Assembly (NCBI GenBank): GCA_951394405.1
Contig: OX596336.1
Coordinates: 4,092,001 to 4,156,000 of the forward strand
Length of the DNA: 64,000 nucleotides
Direction of reading: 5' to 3'
DNA from: Coprinellus micaceus
Taxonomy: Eukaryota > Basidiomycota > Agaricomycetes > Agaricales > Psathyrellaceae
Notes under the pieces: model-generated
Database searches by the model: none
What the model saw: the letters and a program-made list of their open reading frames with translations, nothing else
Told to the model about the DNA's origin: nothing
In this document: positions 21,624-34,071 of the stretch, one piece after another
How positions within the stretch are numbered: position 1 is the stretch's first letter
Layout: every line of letters begins with the position of its first letter
Translations under genes and position numbers: made by a program

Positions 21624-22236
21624 ATGGATGTCGGGGGGACGAGGCCGCGGTGCGTTGGCGGGGGCTACGTGGGGGCGAGAGTCTTCCCTTCTTAAGACTA
21701 CCCGCGCCGACAACACTAAGCCTTTTCAAGAGCGAAGAGAATAGTGGTCAATCACCTGAGAATTCTCGGAAGATGGAATGGCCTACAAATTAGGACACAT
21801 TGCTGATATCTATCTGTCAATGGAGCGGCTTATCGTCACTGTTCGCCGCCAGCGCTAGTCCAAGCAAAGTCCAAGCAAAAGTAGAAGGCGAAGATCCACC
21901 CCACCGTGCCCTTGAACTCGACCTAGAAAACTGATTGTCAGTACATACGGGTAAGTGTAACTCGTCCTTCAAACCGAGAGCTAAGCATCTGGGTCCATGT
22001 TAGGGAGGAATCTTGCGGATCCATGATTGGCCTTAGCTTCCGCTGGCTAATGGATCACGGAGAAAGATCGAAAGAACCTATGGGAGATAGAGAGGCATCG
22101 GCAAGATGTTAAAATAGAAATTAGTAGTAAGTATAGCAATTAAGTATAACGTTAGGTATCCAAGGCTTGGTTAAAGCGGCGGGAAGACGCATCGTCGCCA
22201 GTCGTGCTTAGACTGTCAGTGTTGCCTTTTCCCTCC
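21624..22236. other. intergenic between PC-esterase copies 2 and 3
   Basis: About 610 bp; must carry the copy 2 promoter and the copy 3 terminator. No gene seen. It includes an AT-rich stretch near 22100-22150. Confidence 0.5.
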
Positions 22237-24069
22237 TTACACCTCGCGTGTAAGGTAGTGCCAGATGTAGTGGGACCAGCCCTCCAGCACACCTGCGCCA
22301 GACATGATGTGTAGGCAATCCCCGCTCGCATGCTGGTGTACCGAAACGACGGGGTCAGCAACTGTCCAAGTAACGAAACGATGCCACTTACAGCATCAGG
22401 CCTTAATCTTCCCGGCCTATCGATATCCAAGAAGTGTACGTTTGCGTGCTCAGACACGATATTCTGGGAAGCACGACCCGTCAACTTCTACATTCAATAG
22501 ACGGACGGGAAGGGAATGAACTCACCTCAAACATCCTGTTATACTTCCAAATCTCTCCCCAGTTATACCAGTTCCACTTGAACGGCAGAATCTCGCTCCG
22601 GGCCTCCCGATGCGCATGGCAGTCCTCATGCCCTGGCAAGTACGCACGAACAACCACCTGCCTCGGTGCTATCGCACCCCTTCCTGGGGGATACGCCCCT
22701 CTAGGCGAGACGACAGCCCCGAACTCACTTCTATCCAACCTCTTCTGCACCTTGTCCGCCCACCTCTCCATCGCTTCCCCAAAGAACGTCAAGAGCCCAT
22801 CGTATCCCAGAACCACTTCTCCACTGCTATTACTAGGCAGCTTGGTGACGGGATTCGTAGAGCGCAGGACCTCCGTATCATTGGAGAAGAGCACCGTGGA
22901 TCCGTCCCCCTCCTCTTGATGATACCCATGGAACAACCCCGTCGTCCAATGCCCCGCCGTACTAACCACCATTGCCGCATAGTTCGCCTCAGGCATCGGC
23001 TTCGTAAAGATATCCAAGTACTCATCCGGAGACATCGTCCACACCGCCTCGTCACCAAACAGCCGGAACGCCGGATTCGCAGCATAGATCTCTGGGTGGA
23101 GCTCCTTATGCATCACGAGCAGCTCTTCCTTCTGCCAAAGAATGTCGACGCGGCGGAAGGTGACGAGAGGGGTGTTGGCGGGGTCGAAGCCAATAGGGAA
23201 TCGGACGGGCCTGCGGGAGGTGTTTTGGAACCCGGCTTTATGTTTCGTCATGCGGATGGTGCCGTCGTCTTGGAAGAGAGGAGATTCGGGGTTGAGGTAG
23301 AGATGTTGGGGCCAGGCGCGGTCGAAGCTGCCCTGGTGTTTCGTATAGTCTGGTGTGGCGATAACGTGAGGGTAGAGAAGACACGATAGCGAGAAGAAGT
23401 GGTTCTCCGTAACGGAATCTGCACCCAGGACATTAGCATCTAACTAGCCAAGTCTCCAGATTGAACAAACCTACCTCCAATGAGGAGCCACCCACCCCGC
23501 TCAACCAGATCCCTCACAACCTCATGAACAACCCACTCCCTCAAACCACCCTCCCCCTCTCCACACCGTCCTCCAGGAACCCACTCCCACTCCAACGCCC
23601 CCGGAAACCTATCCCACTGCTCCTCCCTATCCGCCGCAAGATGCCACCAAAACTCCCTCGAACTCGCGCACCCCCCAAACCTTGCAAAGTCCAAAATATC
23701 TTCAGGCTTCGTCATACCCACATCCTTCGTGCCCTCCGTATGCACTGAACCGTTTTTGAACCTCGGATCGTCTATGTCGGTCTTGGATAGCGGACCAGGT
23801 CTCGACCAGTACGGTCTCCGAATCCACTCCCCGCTCGCATACTCCCCCGGGGAACACACGCTCAGCGGTTTTCCACCATTAAACCCAAACTTGGAGGAGA
23901 ATGATTCAGGGAGTCGGCTCATCGTCCATTCGTACGCGGTGGATACGTAGAAGAGGAAGATGACGCATGAGACGGTGATTACGAGGAAGAGGGATTTGCG
24001 TGTCCGGAAACGGCTGAGGAGCGGTTGTATGAAGCTTGGGAGGCTCCAGAGGGTGTGTAGCGCCGACAT
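22237..24069 (-). CDS. PC-esterase / PMR5-type O-acyltransferase-like protein, copy 3
   Basis: Exons 24069-23475, 23418-22526, 22463-22392 and 22332-22237, ending in TAA; ATG at 24069. The N-terminal anchor is RKSLFLVITVSCVIFLFYVS. It is followed by CSPGEYASGEWIRRPYWSRP, FGGCASSREFWWHLAADREE, the split GDS motif (LLIGG|DSVTENHFF), PLVTFRRVDILWQKEELLVM, MVVSTAGHWTTGLFHGYHQ, then EHANVHFLDIDRPGRLRPDA and DCLHIMSGAGVLEGWSHYIW. Catalytic Ser, Asp and His candidates are all present, so it looks functional. Together with copies 1 and 2 it forms a tandem array in one orientation with identical intron positions, which points to local gene duplication. The CPS1-type synthase 1.8 kb upstream supports a shared role in extracellular glycan production (inference). 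Confidence 0.88.
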
Positions 24070-25897
24070 TGTGGGTGTGGAGGGTATTATGTAGTCGGTG
24101 TGGGGTATACGGCCTCTTGAAAGGGCTTTATATGCGGTCGAATCTACGCGATTTCGTGAAAGCGTTTCGCAACGCGTTCGATGGGCTTGGTTTCAGGATG
24201 CTTGCACTGTATATTATCAGTTAGATCTTTTTCTAACCCCCCTACACCCGTCCACGACTCACATATCTCGCCACTGAACGCCTAAATCGCCCCAGCGGTT
24301 GATTATATGCGCCCCAGTCGCTCAACAACGATCCTGCTCGTCGTACTGGTCACCGAGTGATCTCGCCCAGCTCGATTCAAATCCCTAGCGAAGATCTGTC
24401 CATAGGAAGGGTTCAATACCATCAAAACGAAAGCGAAAAGAGCAAGATAATCAAGTCCTCGTCGATCCCCCACAAAATCGACAGAACGGAACGTACCTCG
24501 CCCGAATAAAACTCCCGTTTACGAAACCTTCTCCTCCGTGTCTTCCTCCTTGTCTTCCTCAAAATCGCCCTGAGCCTTGAAGTGGCTGGCCTATTCTAAA
24601 CGACGTCCTCGCGTCGAGCAGCCAAGACGAAATTCGAATGATGTTGGACAGAAACCAAAAACGATGATGGCGCCTGCTGGCAACGAACTCAAGAGTCAAT
24701 AAGCGCCAGATGGAATAGCCGAGTCCCGAGGGCCCGTGCGCCACCGGTCGCGTTAGGGGCTTCTCAAATGACAAAGGTGTCCCGAGGTCGAGCCTAGTCT
24801 ATTTTGCTGTGGCAGCATGAGGAAGGTGTTGCTTCTTCCTTCCACCCTTGTCGGTGCCTCGAAGGACGTCATGACAGGCAAGTTTACGGAAGGAGCACTT
24901 GGGGTTCGCACTCGATCGTTGGCTAGGCCGGCGGCGGAGGGACGACCAAGACGAAGGCAAACCCACTGGCGGCAGTCAATAGGCACACTCTACAGAACAG
25001 GAATCGAGCGTTCATTATCCAAAGCAAGAAACTACGAAGAAAAATTGTCATAGGACCACACAAAACGAAAACGAGGGGAACAAAAAGGGAAATATGCGAT
25101 GCGCGGTATAACGTGCTCAATACTACGAGGCAGGTACTGGTAGGTAGGGAATTCGAATTTAGGGTTTACGATAAGCTAGGTATGCAGACGTAGACGTAGA
25201 CATAGGTACGTACGTAGTACGCAAAGAGAGAGAGAGAAGGGGAACGGAAGTCGTAGTGCTGCTGCTCGTCGTAGAGAGTCTGACCGTAGACGTGATTGTC
25301 TGCAATGATTGAGAGAGAGAGAGATGAGATGAGGGATGAGAGGGAGGAGGAAGGTGGTACGGTGAACGAAAGTCTGAGAGTGTCAAGTCGAGAGTCGAGA
25401 GTCAATGGAGGGAGGGCAAGGAACACTAGAGGGGGCAGAGCCATAACCGGGCGGTCTGGTCCAAGTCGAAAGAACAAAGGGCAAAAGACGAAAGACAAAA
25501 GTAAAAAGGGTAAACAAAGTCCTCGGCAGAGCGTCAACATCGTATGTCGTGGTGCACGTAATGACGAAGCTCGCAAGCCATATAGCTCGACACATAGAGT
25601 GAGAGTTATAAAAAAGGTATATCATTCCACACCATCCCCCCAAAAAAGGTGCACGATGCGTAGCGAGTGAGTGGTATGTAGAAGTCACCAGGAAATCCAG
25701 ACGGGGTGAGGGGTAGCGTAGCGTAAAGTAAAAAAGTCAAAGTCAAAGTCAAAGTCAAGTAGAACAAGTAACAGCACCGCCGAAGAAGAAAAAAGTCTAG
25801 TCAAATGGTGGGAAGAAAAAAGACCGACCAAACCACCAACCACCTCCCTACCCCCACCCTATAATTACACCTCCCTCCACCACCATCACAACACCCC
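24070..25897. other. long gene-free stretch, including the probable 3' UTR of the GT2 gene
   Basis: No coding family recognised. The part near 25200-25760 is purine-rich on the plus strand, with GAGA runs at ~25220 and ~25315 and a short tandem AGTCAA repeat near 25735-25760. Open frames such as 25166-25576 (-) follow the simple sequence and are probably chance. Confidence 0.5.
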
Positions 25898-27912
25898 CTA
25901 CCGCGCATACCCAACCTGCATCTCCAAACTCCCCGTATCATCCTCCGCCGGCCTCCTCCTCGTCGTAATACTATTCCCCCGATTATGATCACTCCTCTGC
26001 GTATATATCGGCGTACTCGAATGCGGCGTCCGCGGCTCATGCTCGTCCAGGCTCAAATCCGACGTGTTATGGTCCCGATTCCCATAGGGGTTGTTGTTCG
26101 CGTACAAATGCTGCTGTTGCTGTTGCGTCGTCATATTGTTGTTGTTGTTATTGCCGTTGTGGTTGTGGTTATGGTTCCCTCCAGTGTGGCCGGCGGCTGC
26201 GGCTGCAGCAGCACTCTTTTCGTTCTGGTTCTGGGCGTCGAGGGCGGCGGTCGCAGCAGAGGCATCACCGATACCAGCACGAGTTCCCCAACCAGTCTGC
26301 ACGTCGCACGGAAAAGAGGTATGTGTCAGTCAAATCAGATCATCAAAAAACGCGCGATCATGTAATGGATGGATAGATAGGGAAAATGAGGGTGGGAGGG
26401 GTGTGTAATGTGATGAAAAGACAAAGGGTATGAAGAGAGAAAGGAAACAAGGTAGAAGGCTTACCTCGTGCAACGTGAACAAGGCGTAGAGCTTCATCAC
26501 GGCAAAGTAGTATCCGAAGAGGATGAAGGCGGGGACGTGAATGATATCTTGGGGTCGCTGCCACAGGTGCGGCATAAGCTTTAGCGTTCGCGTGGCGGTA
26601 AGCCAGACTACGTATGAGGCGATGATGTTCCTGTAAGCAAAGATATGCTTAGGTCATGCTGGTGGTACCCGGTGGACGATAAATATACACTCACCACCAA
26701 GGTAAATGATAACCGCCCTGATCGGTTGGGATGGTACTCTTCCAGATCAGGACAGAGACAAAGACGGGGCCAGCGAGGAGGGTGAGGGGGTTGATGAGTT
26801 TATCCACCTAGTCCGAAAACACCACGTTAACGTCACCCGAGGCAGTCAAGGTACAAGGGGCACTCACCATGGTGTAGGCAACGTAAGGATGCGATGTCCA
26901 AATATACCGCTCCATGAACAAACTCCTCAGATCCGAACGCCAAGTATTCCTGGTCCACCGTAGCACCTGCTTCAAAAAGCGCCAATTCGGCTTCATAGTA
27001 CTGAGTAGCTCCGCCTCCTTGCAACACTGCACATACGTGTTCCACCCGTGGCTGACCATCCACCTGGTCAAGAACTTGTCGTCGCCCGAGTTGAGCTGGT
27101 ACTTGCCCAACCAGTAATCATGAGTAAAACCATGCAAAAACTCTGGGTCCTTGAGAATGACGGTCCGGTACGCCGCTGTGCGTCCTGACAGACAAGGGAG
27201 GCCGCCATCAATGTGCGTCGAGGAGGAGATTTCGATGTTTCGAATGGTGAGCCGGAACGCCGCGAGGACCTCCCAGACCGTCATACGGTCCCCACATGGC
27301 TGTACACGCTGGCTGGTGCCCACACCGCCGACCTTTTGGTCCTCGAAACAGGCGAGGGTGTAGGGGAGGAGGGTGGGTGGCCAGATGGCGTCGTCGTCGG
27401 CGAACACGATGATGTCTGTGGTGGTATTCTTGATTCCATGGCTCATCTGCAGCCGCTTATTCGCAAATGGGACGGTCAAAACACGAATGCGCTCCGGGTC
27501 GACCTGGTTGGCAAGGTCTTGCAGGGGGCCAAGCATCTTCTCCTCGGTAATGATGAGGATTTCCTTGGGCTTGCCGACGAGCCAGCTGTGTGCGGCCTCC
27601 TTGAACTCCTCGCCTGCGTCGATGGTGGGGACGATGATGGTGACATCTTCTGAGGCGATGTATGTCGGGTTTTCAGGGAGGGGGACTGGGCGGTAGACCG
27701 ACCAGGCTATGAGACGTATGCAGTACCAGAGGTAGCGATAGAACCTGGAGAGTATTCAGTACGATGAGGTGGTGGTCGCCGGTGTACGCACCCGATGACA
27801 CCAAATGGCACGACTGGAGGTGGGTGGTGGGTGAGTGAGTGACTAGCCCGGGTGTGATAGAGGCAGGGAGAGACTCACAGACGGGGAAGTCATCCGACGT
27901 CAGGTAGAGCAT
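25898..27912 (-). CDS. CPS1: GT2 polysaccharide synthase (CPS1 / hyaluronan-synthase-like)
   Basis: Membrane glycosyltransferase family 2 enzyme resembling the fungal Cps1 group; it would polymerise a surface polysaccharide from nucleotide sugars. Exons 27912-27879, 27813-27792, 27744-26868, 26807-26695, 26630-26465 and 26296-25898; phases close. An N-terminal membrane segment (FVPFGVIGFYRYLWYCIRLI) precedes the catalytic domain: EDVTIIVPTIDAGEEF, a DDD metal site (IVFADDDAIWP), HDYWLGKYQLNSGDDKFLTR with the GDD acid, and LRWTRNTWRSD, equivalent to the Q/RxxRW motif. Exons 4-5 add hydrophobic spans (LTLLAGPVFVSVLIW, FILFGYYFAVM). Exon 6 opens with TGWGTRAGIGD, then becomes low complexity (Ala, His/Asn and Gln runs), probably a disordered cytosolic tail. 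The last intron is 168 nt, longer than the rest. The symbol is given by family resemblance only. Confidence 0.88.
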
Positions 27913-28961
27913 CTGGCGTGCGGGAAAGGTAAAGAGCGAATATTATCGACACTGGCGAGGAGGACGACAAGTAGTTGGATCAAAAATACGGAATTAGAGA
28001 AGGAATTAATGGCGGACGTTAGACAGCGACAACACTCGCCAGCCCACCAGGCGGAGTTTGAACACTCGGCTTCCCACACTCCACCGCACACTCTGCTCCT
28101 CCGGGGACGCGATTTCAGCGCTGGGGTTTCTACTACGAGGGTGCTAAGACGTTTTATTTACGATTTCTTGTCAAAGCAAATTTAGCGCCAAGAAGCACTT
28201 CTCCAGCGGCAGCTTTCCACGTTCCTCGACAGGCACCGCCCCAGCCACCGCAGACTCGCAGAGTGGCAAGACTCCCTCTCCTAGCCTCCCCGCCCCCTCT
28301 TCCTGCCACGTCTCCAGTCATCACGCTATTTTGGCGCCAAGCCGAGCACCCGATATCACCTCGCCTCGGTGGCCCAACAACATCACCCGAACCAGCCAAG
28401 CGCACCCTAACCTGTCCAAGCGCTCACTTCGATCCTCGGCCGCGACTGTGGGCGTTCCATGATTCTGTTCGGGAATGAAATATGTACTCCTACGATGGTA
28501 ACGTTTTCGTTGCATGGGCGCCCAGGAGTCTTTACGTGGAGGTAGACGGGCAGACTTCGTCTTCTTGGGAAGAGCGTCGGCGCCCAGAGAATCTCTCGTC
28601 ATCCATGAGATCATCAGCGGCAATCCCAATGCGCAGTCTGCGCAGCTCAGCCACAGGGCGCCCCTTTCGCATATCCTTTTTCCGACCTTCATTCACCGAC
28701 GAGCGCACCCATAAGCCTAACAACCCGTCCAATCCCGTACGCATCCCAACCCCCCCCCCTGCCCGCACAGGACAAACTGTGGCGCGGGCGCTTGGCACAC
28801 GCCTCGGGAGCAGAGCGGATTGACGGAAGAGAAGATACGGGACCAGAGCCGAGGAAGCAAAGCCGATGGCGCTGTGGCAACCGGCGGGAAACCACACGAA
28901 AGAAAAAACAAGAGAGAGGGAACGGACAGAAGATAACGCGCAAACTCCGAACATAGAACAA
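27913..28961. other. intergenic between the GT2 gene and tRNA-Arg
   Basis: About 1 kb; presumably contains the GT2 promoter. Open frames on both strands (for example 28321-28692 -) carry no recognisable domain. Confidence 0.5.
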
Positions 28962-29034
28962 GCCCTCGTTGTCTAATGGTTATGACGTCAGACTTCTAAT
29001 CTGGAGGTTGCGAGTTCGAGTCTCGCCGGGGGTA
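28962..29034 (+). tRNA. tRNA-Arg(UCU)
   Basis: Folds into a full cloverleaf of 73 nt. Acceptor GCCCTCG pairs with CGGGGGT (one G-U), D arm GTC..GAC, anticodon stem TCAGA/TCTGG enclosing loop CTTCTAA with anticodon TCT, T arm GCGAG/CTCGC around TTCGAGT, discriminator A. No intron and no encoded CCA, as expected for a eukaryotic nuclear tRNA. Confidence 0.95.
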
Positions 29035-31599
29035 CTTGGAAACGAGTAGGGCTTCTTTTTGGTCTTGACGGGGTTCGGTGTTGCTTGGATACATCAGGGA
29101 AATAATAGGGTAGAGATAAGATCTTATCTAGGTAGATAAAAACTATCTTCTGTGCCATCGTCGCAAGTCTGATATAGCCGCTGGTAAAGCCTTGCCTGTT
29201 CTGACAATCATGGCCAAGCTCGTGAAATCCCACATCCTGAATACCAACACTGGTTTGTAATCTCTTGGGCGCAAATTCAGGCACGGAATTGTTCATTGCG
29301 AAGGGCTCCATCAGGGTACAGCCCAACTCCCCGGCTTTCTCCAACCACCCCAGTCCGAACACGGTGCGACGCGACTCCTGCTCGGATCTGACTGCAAGAA
29401 AGTGGGCGTCAAATGCGTCGTTTTCTTCTACGTTCTGACAGATAGCGGTGGCGCACGGGCCTGTTCAGCTAACCAAGAGCATCCTCTTGCACGTCCTCCT
29501 GTCGTTCGTTATCCATCGGAAGGAGTCCATCAGGTACTGGACCACCTACATGCAGTGAGTGATGCGGTATATTGCACTGGGAAGGCCGCCCGATTGAGCG
29601 CCATTTTACAATTCCACAGGGTGATTGCGGCGTCGGACCCTGAACATGTCGGCTGAAACGAGGGTGAAGGGGATGAATGGGCTGGGATACCCGAGAGCAG
29701 GAGGGACGGGGGATGATGATGATGGATATTTTCATCGTTCATCGAGTCTCACGACGAACGACGAAGATATGGTCGTCGGGGCTGACGCGGTACGTAAGTA
29801 ATGTGTCCCCGTACTCTTATATCCCCGTACTCTCGGTCTTAAATTCGAGGTCGTGGAGCCAAAGCCAAATAGCCTTTTGGGCGACTGTGCAGTCCCTGAC
29901 CCCCAGAGTCGACTGACGAGCGGGTCTGGTAAGCGCCGCGCCTCTGGCGACTGCGACTTGCCCAACATGATGGGCGACAACTGAGCATAGCCTTTCAACT
30001 GCCGGGGATGGCGTCCGAACTGCGGTACCATCAAGAGTTGAAGCGTGCAGATGTGCTGGGATTTGGGGAGGAGGACAGGAAGCGATGACATTCTTATTCT
30101 TATTATGCGGCGTAAGGTCCCACTAGGGAAACGGCCGTTTCCACACCGACCAATTAAATTGCTGGGTCGAAAACCTCGAGTAATCTATCAGCCTCTCCCT
30201 CAGGATGTGGATCGGTGGACCGGCTTCGGTTTTGAACGCCCCATGAGGGGCTCAGAGGTTGAATACCCTTGGCAACATCTGCCTTTCGAGTCATTTATCG
30301 AACCTGGTCGAGAAAGGCGTTGACTGCCTTGCAAAAGTCTATACTATAGAACCGGTGGAGGATACCTAGGAGCGCTAGGGTTGACGACAAAATCATGGGG
30401 GGTTCATCGCCTCCAGGCTTTGTATGCGTGTGTGCGGCACCCGGGCTACGGGGCCGCGGAACCACCCTACCCCCATGGACGCTACAGAACTACGTGTCGG
30501 AGGGTCTTGGGAATCCAGGAAACATGTCCAATACATCCAATACATATTTACCGAAGGCTGGTACAAGGTCAGGGTGACTCAGAAAGAAGTATGCACAGCG
30601 AGAAGGGTTTCGGAGGCAACGTCCAGTAGAGAAGGACGGAAAGGTGCATGAGATGTGGCGATGCGGCTGTGGTACGGCTTCGCACATCTCGGGCGACAGC
30701 AAGAACTGACTTTCTGGTAGCCCCGGCAAAGATGATAGGAACCTGGCGAGACTTCGACGGACCACCTTCCTCACCAATTCTGACATCGCTAGAAGCTGGC
30801 CTCTGGTCATACCAGACACACGATAGCCACAACACTGCTCTCCCCTCCTGCCCACTCACCTCAGCATTACTCTCCTATCCTACCCAGTTACCTGCGGCAT
30901 GCAAGGTTCAAGCGTTAAGTACAAGTGCGTGCATAATTGTCTGGGCTCTAGGATGCTATTTTTTAGGAGGGGGCGTCGATCACATTGAGCGAGCTTGAGG
31001 ATGGAAAAGTGTGTCAATTGTTTCGACTGAGCTTCGAGCAACGAGGGCGGTGTCCCAGTCGCCGATTGTCAAGTCCTGGTACGGTTATGGCCCAGAAAAC
31101 CATGTATTTCTACCCGAAAGGCTCAAGTTCCAATGGAAAGAGAATTCGGACGCGAACGCGGTCCCACAAGCACGGTGCACACCGTGGCCGGCTCCTTTGG
31201 ATGGGCAATTGAGGTGGGGACGGCGCATGGTCTATTCACACAGAAAGATCAGACACCCGGCCCACAAAGTACTGCTCATAGAGGCTGTCCGATGTGTTCG
31301 ACCCAGCGGGGGGACGGCATAGAACGGCGCTCAAGCTGGTTGGGAAGATCAAATTTCAATCATCTATCTCACTTGAAATTGGCAAGACAGCCTCAACAGT
31401 CAAATGCCAGGTTCAAAGCTAGACTTGCTCGTTGGTGCTCGGGGTTCTATCACCCTACGCGGATTAGAAGCCTTAGGATTTGGAGGGTGTTCCAAATCAG
31501 CAGAAGCGATAGGTGTCATAGTACGGAATATCATAGTACATACAGTAGCTCAAGGAGTTTATTGGGACTTTCGGACATCTCATTCTCTGGTCAAATTTT
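29035..31599. other. gene-free stretch, nothing recognised
   Basis: About 2.5 kb downstream of the tRNA. Open frames at 28988-29362 (-), 30045-30323 (+) and 31133-31603 (+) were inspected; none shows a family signature or a consistent splice model. Confidence 0.45.
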
Positions 31600-32839
31600 C
31601 TAAACACGGTCATCAGGCTCAGAGTCAGACCCTGGTGATAGAATATCCGTCGGGGTGAGGCTCCTCCGGGTTTCGGGTTGGATGGAAGCTACTGGGCGGA
31701 TCTCTGGGGAATCGCCGATGAGGCTTTGTAGGCGGGGGGAGACGATCCGTGGAGAGAGCCCGATGTCCCTGAGGAGGCGTGTGGGAGCTCGGCGGTTAGG
31801 GGTGGCATTGGGATAGGGTCTGTAGCGGTGGCTGCCTCGATCTGGCCCTTCGCGATGGTTGTTGTCAGCAATGTTCAAGTTGCATGCGTGAACTGAGAGT
31901 GCGCCGCTTCGAATCATGACCACCTTGCACGAAATGCATTGAATAAACGTCAGCCAAAATTCCTCCTCGGAGACCCCATCGATAAGACTCTGCATGAACT
32001 TCAATCTTGCCTTCTCCGGGTGGTCTTGATCCATCGTGGATAGCCCTGTCCGACGGGAGCAAATGAGGCGCTGTCACACATCTGGAGAGCCAATACGTAC
32101 GCTCGTGCCCCCCTCCTCTGGTCGTAGATCCGCTGATGAGTTGGGGTAAACCCGATCGGCCGGTTGCACGTTGCAAATCCGACTGGTGAGTAAGAGCCTG
32201 AGGAGGCAAAGGCCGACCTATAACCGCATATTTTTTTAGATATTCCAGCGAACTACCTTGAGACGAAAAGCCGACGCACTTCGCTTGCTGCATGTCATGA
32301 ACATCAAGCGGGGCAGTTGATAAAACACTTCGAGGCGGACTGGTAACACGAGGTGACTCAGTCAAATGAGGACGTTCATGTAAGCATGGAGCAACACTCA
32401 CGAAGATATCCGCAACGTTGTCTCGAGCACACGGCCACATATTCGCCATAAAGCTCATTTGGCTGGTGGTGGGCCGCTTCAACGACACCAATGAAGGCTT
32501 CTATGTAGTCGGTGGACCCGTCGAGAAGAGGGCACAAGCAGCAGGGCGCTCTGAATATGTGAGTTCGCCGGTAGGCGTCGAGCATGCTTGGAGCGACCAA
32601 TCGTTTAGCTTCCCTATCGCGAGGCCTAAGGCACGAGAACAACGTGAGAACAACTCGAATGCAGAGAAGTGGGCATACCATAAGTATCGCGCTAGTGACC
32701 TTGTATTCGTGTCAAAGTGGAGAGGGTGAGGAGAGCGGCCCGAAGTATGGAAGTGATGCTCATGGACTTGGCGAATGAAGTGCCCAAGGATCACGGAGGG
32801 AAGGGGGCTTTGGATTTGAGCTGAGTTCTGGGTAGTCAT
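31600..32839 (-). CDS. Cys-rich family member A (four-exon gene or recent pseudogene)
   Basis: Paralogue of the 39.6-40.8 kb gene. Exon 1 (32839-32700) includes VILGHFIRQVHEHHFHTSGR and PLHFDTNT. Exon 2 (32625-32402) reads MLDAYRRTHIFRAPCCLCPL, then GVVEAAHHQPNELYGEYVAV and CSRQRCGYL, a Cys-rich module. A later exon (~32338-32098) is disordered. The last exon (~32044-31600) carries the CxxC..HxC motif CISCKVVMIRSGALSVHAC and ends GSDSEPDDRV. Exon 1-2 and 3-4 phases agree. Joining exon 2 to exon 3 needs a frame change with the obvious GTGAGT/CAG sites, so either an intron is unresolved or the gene carries a frameshift. A TATA-like element lies about 75 bp upstream of the ATG. Probable zinc binding; the role is unknown. 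Confidence 0.6.
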
Positions 32840-32910
32840 AGCGGATTACAGTGTGAAGGGGTGGAATCGGATGCACCTCGGGGGGTGGGGAATAAATTTC
32901 CTGGGCCAGA

Positions 32911-32921
32911 TTTTATATAAA
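32911..32921 (-). promoter_or_regulatory. possible TATA element of Cys-rich gene A
   Basis: TTTATATAAA on the minus strand, about 75 bp 5' of the ATG at 32839. Position and sequence fit a core promoter; no other support. Confidence 0.35.
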
Positions 32922-34071
32922 GGGTTGGTCCGCAGCTCTTGGGATGACAAATACGGAGACCCTGTATGACTCTGCTGAACAAGACGCTCCCAATACAACC
33001 ACAGTCGCCTATGACTAGAATTTACTGATACGAACTCATAGGTCGGAGTCATGTCAGCCCAGGGCTGACAAAACAGCGGCAGCGTTCCAAACGATAGTCC
33101 TCGCATCAAATATGAGCACTGGCCGAGCGCCTGGAGGCTAGGGATCGAGGCGAGGAGGGGGTGTATGTTGAACTGCTACCACACCAACTCGAATCTGAGG
33201 TTTGCGTCGACGAGGGAGGTCGTCACCATGGAACGGCCCATGGTATATGAACAGAGAACGGTACCCAAGTACGAGAATCTGGGACAGGTCTGCACAAGCA
33301 GGCTAACGAACAAAATTGTTGTCCGATGCGCCAAGAAAGAGCTTTGGATGCACACAGCAGAGAAAAGTAGAGCACAGGCCACGCAAAACCCACGAAACAT
33401 AGAGGATCGATTCCTTGAGCATATGCTCGAAATGGCGAGAGCAGAGCCGCTGATGGCTGAGAGGAGGAGTGGGTGAGAGGGGGCATTCTCGCAGGGTATC
33501 GCCTTCCCGGCTCGACGTAACGAGGGAAATGGAGGTCAACACACCTCAGTTATAGGATAGCAGAGGCCGATGGCGGGGGCGGCAAGTGATATGGGACAGA
33601 AGTCCACGACAGACCCCTCCACGCCCCAGGGATTCAGAAAGCCTAGGTGGTGCGGCGTGGAATCTGGATAGTAGGCACAGCGTTGAAGGCAAGGAGCGAC
33701 ACTGCCTTGGGTTGAGAAGAGGTCAGCCACCTAATCTAATCTAATCTAATCTATAATCAAGCTGATGAACGCTTTGCAATCACTTTCGCAAACGAAGGAT
33801 AGAGCTACTGGTCGCCATTGGCAGCCACACAGGGCTCGGTACCCGCAATAAATCCAATGAGTCGTCCTCTGGCCGGAATGGATGAATCAATATGAAGCCG
33901 AACAAAGCGCAGGCGGGGCTCCCTGCAGGCTATGCTACCTATTGCCATCCAGTGGCGTGGCGCCTTATATGAACCTGCTGTGAGATGGAAATGAAGCGCA
34001 GACCAATGGCCTACCTCCTGCGCCGTACAGGATGAAATCAAAGAGTTTGGCTAGCGTGGATAAATTCAGGC
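32922..34071. other. intergenic left of the Plavaka transposase
   Basis: No gene seen. Holds a small AATCT microsatellite (about four units, near 33733-33752). The left end of the transposon should lie here, but I could not identify a terminal inverted repeat by eye. Confidence 0.45.

Noticed and set aside
25166..25576. 136-codon minus-strand frame downstream of the GT2 gene
   Set aside because: Driven by purine/pyrimidine simple sequence (GAGA and CTCT runs); hydrophobic, Ser/Leu-rich composition without motif. More likely 3' UTR.
28988..29362. Minus-strand frame with an HELGH motif, as in zinc metalloproteases
   Set aside because: No other metalloprotease feature surrounds it, the frame overlaps the tRNA gene and composition is not protein-like.
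31133..31603. 156-codon plus-strand frame
   Set aside because: Arg/Ser-rich, no domain, no splice partner, overlaps the end of Cys-rich gene A on the other strand.
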